Below are positions 41,511-46,807 of a stretch of DNA of 46,807 nucleotides, piece by piece; within the stretch, counting starts at the first letter, position 1, and each line of letters starts with the position of its first letter. Under the pieces are notes generated by a model. The model was not told where the DNA came from. It saw nothing but the letters and a program-made list of their open reading frames with translations, and did not search any database. The stretch lies in contig CAJUPJ010000031.1 in assembly GCA_910588655.1 (NCBI GenBank), forward strand, positions 1 through 46,807. Reading direction: 5' to 3'. The position numbers and the translations under genes are program-made. Origin of the DNA: an uncultured Lachnospiraceae bacterium (lineage in GTDB: Bacteria; Bacillota; Clostridia; Lachnospirales; Lachnospiraceae).

Positions 41511-43169
41511 TTGGAAAAATTTTTTAACCAGGATGCGGCGTATGAAAAGTGGGACAGAAAAAATAAAAACAAAGGAAGGGATAATTATTTTGAGGAAGAA
41601 GAAAACAAAAGCTATTTAAAAGACCTTAAAGGCAGGGTACAGAATAACTTAAGCGGGTTTCTAAGGATAGCACTTACCGCGCTTATGGTACTGATACAGT
41701 GTTTATTTATAATTTTTCTTCCATTTGTATTACAGAGCTTAACAGTTTATTTTTACTTTATATGGGAGATTACATCTGTAATTGTGATTGTGGCACTGGT
41801 AAACAGAAACCAGAGCCCGTCATACAGGCTGGCGTGGATATCCATAGTTATGCTGCTGCCATTAAGCGGTTTTATTATGTTCTACCTGTGGGGGCGTGAC
41901 CGGAGCGGCAAGCGTAAGCTTGACCAGCATATACTGCACCAGATATCATATGGAAACCAGTTTTTAATCCAGGATGAAGATGTTTACCTTGATTTTATTT
42001 CGGATAACCCTGTACCAGGGCGCATGGTCAAATACATGGAAAATGAAGGTTTCCCTCTTACTGCTGGAAATGCAGTGGATTTCTACCCTATGGGCGAGGA
42101 TGTATTTGAAGAAATATTCAGGGATTTGGAAAATGCAGAGAAATTTATATTAATTGACTTTTTTATTGTTGCTGAGGGAGGGATATGGGACAAAATGCAT
42201 GAAATACTTAAGCGTAAGGTTGAGGAAGGCGTTGAGGTAAAGTTCCTGTATGACGATTTCGGCGCTGCAATACGGACACGCAAGTATTTTAAGCAGATTT
42301 TAGAACATGAAGGCTTTGAAGTAAGGGTTTTTAACCCTGTCCATAAATATACAGGCGAGCTTTACATGAATTACCGTTCACACCAGAAAATACTTGTAAT
42401 AGACGGGGAAGTTGGCTATACAGGGGGCTTTAACCTTGCAGATGAATATGCAAACCTGGTTGAGCGTTTCGGTGTATGGAAAGACACAGGGGTACGTATA
42501 CGTGGTGATGCAGTATGGGGGCTGGCTGTGGTTTTCCTGCAGATGTGGGAAGCATCAGAAAATACAGACGGGCATATTGATTACCTTGCCTATAAAGTCA
42601 CATTCCCACGCAAGTGTGGCAATGTATTCTGCCAGGTTATTTCAGACGGGCCTGCCAATAACCCGGATAATCCGATAGAAAGCATATATAACCAGATGAT
42701 TGTATATGCAGACAAATATCTTTATATAACCACACCATACCTTGTAATAGAGGATTATATGAAAACTTCGCTTATAGAAGCAGTAAAACGTGGTGTTGAT
42801 GTAAGGATTATTACACCTGGCATACCTGACAAGAAAAATGTAAAACTCCTTACAAATTATAATTACGGGCTTCTTTTAAGGGAGGGTGTAAGGATATATG
42901 AGTATACTCCTGGGTTTATACATGCGAAACAGGTGCTTACAGAAAACTCTGTTATAGTAGGTACTATAAATATGGATTACCGCAGCTTTTACCTGCATTA
43001 TGAGAACGGGGTCTGGATGTCAGGAAAGGAAATACAGGAAGCTGTAAGGGATGATTTCTTCCAGACATTTGCAGAAAGCAAGGAAATAACATATGAAGAA
43101 TGGCTTGACCGCCCGCGCAGGTGGAAGCTTGTACAGCCATTATTAAATCTTTTCTCAACTCTTTTTTAG
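41511..43169 (+). CDS. cls: Cardiolipin synthase (phospholipase D family)
   Basis: Cardiolipin synthase joins two phosphatidylglycerols in the membrane. The 552-aa protein has an N-terminal charged stretch and two or three membrane helices (about residues 48-120, for example LTALMVLIQCLFIIFLPFVL). Two HKD phospholipase D motifs follow, the first at His 291 in YRSHQKILVIDGEVGYTGG, the second at His 471 in FIHAKQVLTENSVIVGT. Length is longer than many Firmicute Cls proteins because of the N-terminal extension. The start is TTG, preceded by AAAGGCAGG about 10 bases away; no ATG fits better, as the hydrophobic region follows at once. Confidence 0.94.
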   Translation: MEKFFNQDAAYEKWDRKNKNKGRDNYFEEEENKSYLKDLKGRVQNNLSGFLRIALTALMVLIQCLFIIFLPFVLQSLTVYFYFIWEITSVIVIVALVNRNQSPSYRLAWISIVMLLPLSGFIMFYLWGRDRSGKRKLDQHILHQISYGNQFLIQDEDVYLDFISDNPVPGRMVKYMENEGFPLTAGNAVDFYPMGEDVFEEIFRDLENAEKFILIDFFIVAEGGIWDKMHEILKRKVEEGVEVKFLYDDFGAAIRTRKYFKQILEHEGFEVRVFNPVHKYTGELYMNYRSHQKILVIDGEVGYTGGFNLADEYANLVERFGVWKDTGVRIRGDAVWGLAVVFLQMWEASENTDGHIDYLAYKVTFPRKCGNVFCQVISDGPANNPDNPIESIYNQMIVYADKYLYITTPYLVIEDYMKTSLIEAVKRGVDVRIITPGIPDKKNVKLLTNYNYGLLLREGVRIYEYTPGFIHAKQVLTENSVIVGTINMDYRSFYLHYENGVWMSGKEIQEAVRDDFFQTFAESKEITYEEWLDRPRRWKLVQPLLNLFSTLF

Positions 43170-43220
43170 CATGGGCATATTTAGCATTTTAAGCCGCAGT
43201 ATGCGGCATGGGAGGTTTTT

Positions 43221-43478
43221 ATGATATATACAAATGTGTGCAAACACTGCCATAAGATATTTAAGTCTAAAATTAATACAATGTGCTGTAAGGAATGCCG
43301 GGACAAGGACTCAGACAAGCTGGACGATATTGTGCAGTACCTTAAACTGTATCCTAACAGCAACGCATTGCAGATATCAGAGGAACTTGGAATACATCCA
43401 TATGTTATAATAAAATATATGGAAGAAGGCTGGCTGGGTGAAGCGCATGGGGAATTTTCAAAACTTCCTGATGAATAA
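43221..43478 (+). CDS. Small zinc-ribbon protein, YvyF/flagellar-operon-protein-like
   Basis: The 85-aa protein begins with a zinc-ribbon-like motif (CKHCHKIFKS, then CCKECRD; two Cys pairs about 14 residues apart). A helix-turn-helix-like segment follows (LDDIVQYLKLYPNSNALQI, then SEELGIHPYVIIKYMEEG). This pattern resembles the YvyF group of flagellar operon proteins in Firmicutes. No flagellar genes are near, so involvement in motility is not supported by context. GGGAGG lies upstream of the ATG. ruvA starts 47 bases later in the same direction. Confidence 0.7.
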   Translation: MIYTNVCKHCHKIFKSKINTMCCKECRDKDSDKLDDIVQYLKLYPNSNALQISEELGIHPYVIIKYMEEGWLGEAHGEFSKLPDE

Positions 43479-43525
43479 ACGTTTCCTGGGACTGGCAGCA
43501 ATACTGTATATAACAGGAGGACAGC

Positions 43526-44134
43526 ATGTTTAATTATATTAAAGGAAAACTGGCTGGCATTACAGAGAACAGCATTATTGTTGAAAACGGGGGCATTGGC
43601 TATGAAATATTTGTCCCGGTTACAGATACTGGCAGCCTGTGGCAGACAGGCAAGGAAGTCAAGGTTTATACATACCTGCATGTAAGGGAAGACCTGGTAC
43701 AGCTTTTCGGGTTTATGGACAAAGATGCCCTTGACCTGTTTAAAATGCTTATTACTGTAAGCGGGATAGGGCCTAAAGGGGCGCTTGGCATACTTGGTGC
43801 AATGGGTGCTGACAGTTTAAGGTTTGCAGTGCTTGCAGATGATGCAAAGACAATTGCCAAAGCACCAGGAATAGGGCTTAAGACTGCCGGCAAGCTTATA
43901 CTTGAACTTAAGGATAAACTTAAGGTTAAAGAAGTAACAGAAGCGGCGCTTGCACGTGGTGAGGAAAGGGCAGCAGATGGCAGCAGTAACATGCAGATGG
44001 TTTCTGATGCTGCTGAGGCACTGGCAGCCCTTGGATATCCGCCTGCTGAGGCACTGAAAGCCGCCAGGGCAGTTGATACAGGCACATATACAACTGTTGA
44101 AGAACTTCTAAAACTCAGCCTTAAGAATTTATAA
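43526..44134 (+). CDS. ruvA: Holliday junction helicase subunit RuvA
   Basis: RuvA binds four-way DNA junctions and loads RuvB for branch migration. The 202-aa protein has the OB-fold N-terminus (MFNYIKGKLAGITENSIIVE), two helix-hairpin-helix motifs (LLITVSGIGPKGALGIL-type near residue 70 and AKAPGIGLKTAGKLILELKD near residue 110), a flexible linker at about 135-155, and the C-terminal RuvB-binding helices (EALAALGYPPAEALKA). AGGAGG precedes the ATG. ruvB follows after 45 bases. Confidence 0.97.
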   Translation: MFNYIKGKLAGITENSIIVENGGIGYEIFVPVTDTGSLWQTGKEVKVYTYLHVREDLVQLFGFMDKDALDLFKMLITVSGIGPKGALGILGAMGADSLRFAVLADDAKTIAKAPGIGLKTAGKLILELKDKLKVKEVTEAALARGEERAADGSSNMQMVSDAAEALAALGYPPAEALKAARAVDTGTYTTVEELLKLSLKNL

Positions 44135-44179
44135 TATGCTATTTGTGCCGCCAGAAATAGACGGCGGAATGGGGGTTTT

Positions 44180-45181
44180 ATGGCAAAAAGGACAATTACT
44201 ACAGAGTTTACTACAGAAGATGCAGGAATTGAAGCAAGTTTAAGGCCTAAGTTCCTTAAAGATTATATAGGGCAGGAGAAAGTAAAAAGCAACCTGGAAA
44301 TATACATAGAAGCAGCAAAACAGAGAAATGACCCGCTTGACCACGTGCTTTTATACGGGCCGCCAGGCCTTGGCAAAACTACACTTGCAGGGATTGTTGC
44401 CAGTGAGATGGGGGTTAACTTAAAGGTCACAGCAGGCCCTGCCATTGAAAAACCTGGTGAAATGGCGGCAATACTTAATAACCTCCAGGATGGTGATGTG
44501 CTTTTTGTAGATGAGATACACAGGCTTAACAGGCAGGTGGAAGAAGTGCTTTATCCTGCAATGGAGGATTATGTTATAGATGTAGTTATAGGCAAAGGGG
44601 CTTCTGCACGTTCAATACGGCTTGAACTGCCTAAATTTACGCTTATAGGTGCAACTACACGCGCAGGCATGCTTTCTGCACCTTTAAGGGACAGGTTCGG
44701 TGTTGTGAACAGGCTTGAATTTTACACTGAAGAAGAACTGTCAGAAATAATTAAAAATTCAGCAGCAAAACTTGAAGTAAGCATTGACATGGATGGTGCG
44801 TCAGAACTTGCAAGAAGGTCAAGGGGGACACCAAGGCTTGCCAACCGCCTGCTCAAACGTGTAAGGGATTTTGCACAGATAAAATATGACGGGAATATTA
44901 CAAAAGAAGTGGCAGACTTTGCACTTGACCTTTTAGAAGTTGACAAATCAGGGCTTGACAATACAGACAGGCGTGTATTAAAGACGCTGATAGAAAACTT
45001 CGGGGGAGGCCCTGCCGGGGTTGATGCGCTTGCAGTTTCAATAGGTGAGGATGCAGGGACGCTTGAAGATGTATATGAACCATATCTTGTACAGAAAGGG
45101 TTTATACTAAGGACTTCAAGGGGGCGTGTGGCATCCGCTGCTGCCTATAAACACTTTGGGATGGAAATGCCTGCCGGGTAA
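44180..45181 (+). CDS. ruvB: Holliday junction helicase ATPase RuvB
   Basis: RuvB is the hexameric motor that drives branch migration with RuvA. The 333-aa AAA+ protein has SLRPKFLKDYIGQEKVKSNL, Walker A GPPGLGKT at 60-67, Walker B LFVDEIHRL, sensor I in LIGATTRAGML, the arginine finger region LRDRFGVV, and the C-terminal winged helix with GGGPAGVDALAVSIGED. GGGGG lies a few bases before the ATG. An inverted repeat (ATGCCTGCC at 45167-45175 with GGCAGGCAT at 45192-45200) overlaps the stop codon and may end the transcript, although no T-run follows. Confidence 0.98.
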   Translation: MAKRTITTEFTTEDAGIEASLRPKFLKDYIGQEKVKSNLEIYIEAAKQRNDPLDHVLLYGPPGLGKTTLAGIVASEMGVNLKVTAGPAIEKPGEMAAILNNLQDGDVLFVDEIHRLNRQVEEVLYPAMEDYVIDVVIGKGASARSIRLELPKFTLIGATTRAGMLSAPLRDRFGVVNRLEFYTEEELSEIIKNSAAKLEVSIDMDGASELARRSRGTPRLANRLLKRVRDFAQIKYDGNITKEVADFALDLLEVDKSGLDNTDRRVLKTLIENFGGGPAGVDALAVSIGEDAGTLEDVYEPYLVQKGFILRTSRGRVASAAAYKHFGMEMPAG

Positions 45182-45211
45182 AGGGTGCAAGGGCAGGCAT
45201 CCCATGGTATT

Positions 45212-46396
45212 TTAAAGGAATTTAAGAAGCTCGTTATGCAGTGTATTCGCACGTTGTTTCCATGTATGGTTTTCTAATGCATATTTAAATGCATTCTGCT
45301 GCAGCATTTCCATATGCCTTTTATCATCCATAAGGCTTTTTACAATAAACGGGAGCATTTCAATCTGTTTCAGGCCGTAGAATACTACATTGCTGTTGGG
45401 TGTAAGTATTTCATCAATATATTTGCTGTGGTCGGTTAAACATACCGCACCATTAAGCATAGAATTAAATATACGGTCATGTGCACCGTCTTTAAACCAC
45501 GGCATTACATTAAGGGAGATTTTGCTTTGTGATATAGCCTTAAGGCATTCTTCAGAACTGGTATAAGGTGAATATTTAAGGTTTTCAGGATGCCGGCAGC
45601 ACAGGCGTTCCCAGCCGTTGCCAACACAGTACACTTTAAGCCCGTTGTCAATAAGGGTCTTGACAACAAGCCCCCTGAAATAAAACCTTATATATGTATC
45701 TATAAATATCATGTTGGGAAGGGTTTCCCGCATCTGGTCTTTTGTTGCGTCAGGGATTTCCCTGTATATATGGCGTTCAATAACCGTGTCACATGGCTGG
45801 TCAGGGTGTGATATAAGGTCGTCTATTATTCCATTATAAAAGTCAGCATATTCTTCGCCATTGCGTATGATATACTGGTCAAATTCTTCAGGAGGCGTGT
45901 AGTTGCCGGTAAAAATAATGTCATAGGGGCGGCTTGCTATATCCATGAAATTACCGCCAGGATAAAGGGTTGTGCCGCCAAGTGGCAGGAACATTGCCCT
46001 TTTAATATCAGGGTAATATTTTTTAAGATATTTGCCATGGTATCTGTCTATTGATATCCCATAATATATATTGGGAATTATTTCAAAGAGTTCAGGGTAA
46101 TAAAACGGGTGGTCTACGACTATATTTACACAAGGGATTTTTCTTTTATTCCATATGGATATTCCCTTGGCATCAAAAAGTGAGGTTTCATAGTGTATGC
46201 CATCAAAATTGAAGGTGACAAGGATTGTATCAAAGGAGTCTGCAAACTTATAAAGGGCTTCAGCGCTTTCTTCTTCCGTTGACTGGTCAAACAGGAAAGT
46301 TTTGTAGCCAAGTTCTTCAAATCCCTTTTTTAACTGGAGTGAAAAATATTCAAGCGTTTCAGTTCCGCCAGCCATTAATACAATCTTATGCCTCAT
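45212..46396 (-). CDS. CgeB-like glycosyltransferase
   Basis: The 394-aa protein resembles the CgeB/spore-maturation group of GT-B glycosyltransferases. An N-terminal Rossmann-like half starts RHKIVLMAGGTETLEYF. The C-terminal half has YSPYTSSEECLKAISQSKIS and NVMPWFKDGAHDRIFNSML, followed by GAVCLTDHSKYIDE, the nucleotide-sugar-binding region typical of the family. A Glu-containing helix and the ending ENHTWKQRANTLHNELL are also typical. I start at ATG 46396, since GGGAGG lies about 8 bases upstream; a longer frame to 46483 has no such site. Sugar donor and acceptor are unknown. It is convergent with ruvB. Confidence 0.82.
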   Translation of the reverse strand: MRHKIVLMAGGTETLEYFSLQLKKGFEELGYKTFLFDQSTEEESAEALYKFADSFDTILVTFNFDGIHYETSLFDAKGISIWNKRKIPCVNIVVDHPFYYPELFEIIPNIYYGISIDRYHGKYLKKYYPDIKRAMFLPLGGTTLYPGGNFMDIASRPYDIIFTGNYTPPEEFDQYIIRNGEEYADFYNGIIDDLISHPDQPCDTVIERHIYREIPDATKDQMRETLPNMIFIDTYIRFYFRGLVVKTLIDNGLKVYCVGNGWERLCCRHPENLKYSPYTSSEECLKAISQSKISLNVMPWFKDGAHDRIFNSMLNGAVCLTDHSKYIDEILTPNSNVVFYGLKQIEMLPFIVKSLMDDKRHMEMLQQNAFKYALENHTWKQRANTLHNELLKFL

Positions 46397-46534
46397 AAGA
46401 ATTTTCCTCCCTGAAAATATAATTATGGTCTTGCCTTTTATGGAAAGCAGGCACATAAACTTATTATACCAGAAAAATTGCATGGTTTCTATATACTTGT
46501 GAAATATTTTCCAGTTATTTTGTGTTTTTGTATG

Positions 46535-46590
46535 GGCTGGCGGACGGTTTCATGTGCCAGAGCCAGAATATTCCGTAAAAGGGGTACGCT
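46535..46590. repeat. Second copy of the palindromic repeat arm
   Basis: This segment matches the reverse complement of the right arm of the element at 10333-10551 (10499-10546) with only about one base change and two single-base gaps over roughly 48 bases. The shared core is GTGCCAGAGCCAGAATATT. The second palindrome arm is not visible in the same form, and the following sequence differs. Confidence 0.75.
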
Positions 46591-46668
46591 GGCGATGCGG
46601 TGCAATGTCATTTAGTTGAGAATTGATGTTTAGAAATTATACATACTGGATGCGCTGGCAAATCCAAA

Positions 46669-46804
46669 GTGCCTTCCATGAAAACAGCACGCTCCCGCTT
46701 GGACGTCACACGCAATGGTGCATAAAGCCCCTAATGTTCCTGCGGAACATTTTAAAACGGGGCTTAAGCACCAGCGGTTCCGTACAGCTTTTTCATGGAA
46801 GCAC
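46669..46804. repeat. Nested inverted repeat at the window end
   Basis: Three nested complementary pairs share one centre. The outermost is GTGCCTTCCATGAAAA (46669-46684) with TTTTTCATGGAAGCAC (46789-46804). Inside it lies TGGTGCATAAAGCCCC (46716-46731) with GGGGCTTAAGCACCA (46759-46773). Innermost is AATGTTCC/GGAACATT (46733-46751). It could fold into a long RNA or be a non-autonomous mobile element. The 46397-46807 stretch shows no supported gene. Confidence 0.7.
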
Positions 46805-46807
46805 ATT

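Noticed and set aside
43193..43207. GCCGCA/TGCGGC hairpin before the zinc-ribbon gene, considered as a terminator of cls
   Set aside because: Only 6 base pairs and no following T-run; too weak to call.

Overview
The window comes from a low-GC Gram-positive, most likely a gut Clostridia of the Lachnospiraceae type. This rests on the AT-rich, Firmicute-style genes with strong AGGAGG ribosome binding sites, MutL carrying the endonuclease motif of MutH-less bacteria, a BlaI/M56 pair, Firmicute-type LexA boxes, a GH94/ABC/GH3 cellodextrin locus, a CgeB-like glycosyltransferase and a type A RNase P RNA. The genus is inference; no 16S rRNA is present.

Layout. 1-254: 3' part of RNase P RNA. 359-5954: DNA repair and tRNA modification run mutS-mutL-miaA, followed by a HAD phosphatase and a GNAT acetyltransferase. 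7131-13334: a cell-envelope stress region with BlaI repressor, BlaR1-like M56 protease lacking a penicillin-binding domain, a large palindromic repeat, an SOS-controlled YneA-like LysM protein (three LexA-like boxes), and a MecA-like class B penicillin-binding protein preceded by two BlaI/MecI-type operators. 13404-14266: a four-helix DUF2383-like protein and a 58-residue small protein. 14401-18736 (minus): ppk, ppx and yccF. 18786-19574: an unusual signal peptidase I and tRNA-Leu(CAG). 19923-28366: cellodextrin use (GH94 phosphorylase, sugar-binding lipoprotein, two ABC permeases, GH3 beta-glucosidase with reversed domain order). 28558-30063: glycerol kinase.

30109-40191 is the most unusual region. 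It holds an RtcB-type RNA ligase, two members of an unrecognised ~370-residue protein family, an HtpG/Hsp90-like ATPase, and four more members of the same family, all on the plus strand with gaps of 4-52 bases. The six paralogs share an N-terminal HGKxR...AD.NND...FFR..LC motif, a central FYQI..xDC motif, a CxxC (lost in one copy), and a C-terminal PGR..R.YKxHW / PLYN / YYY..A..IA.KFD.RN block. A scrap of the family's HW motif lies between copies 5 and 6, which suggests past recombination in the array. I read it as a dedicated bacterial Hsp90 with an expanded set of partner or client proteins. Its function is unknown to me.

40255-46396: a minus-strand YprB-like DEDD nuclease, a cardiolipin synthase, a YvyF-like zinc-ribbon protein, ruvA-ruvB, and a minus-strand CgeB-like glycosyltransferase. 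The right end (46535-46804) carries a second copy of one arm of the 10.3-10.5 kb palindromic repeat and a further nested inverted repeat.
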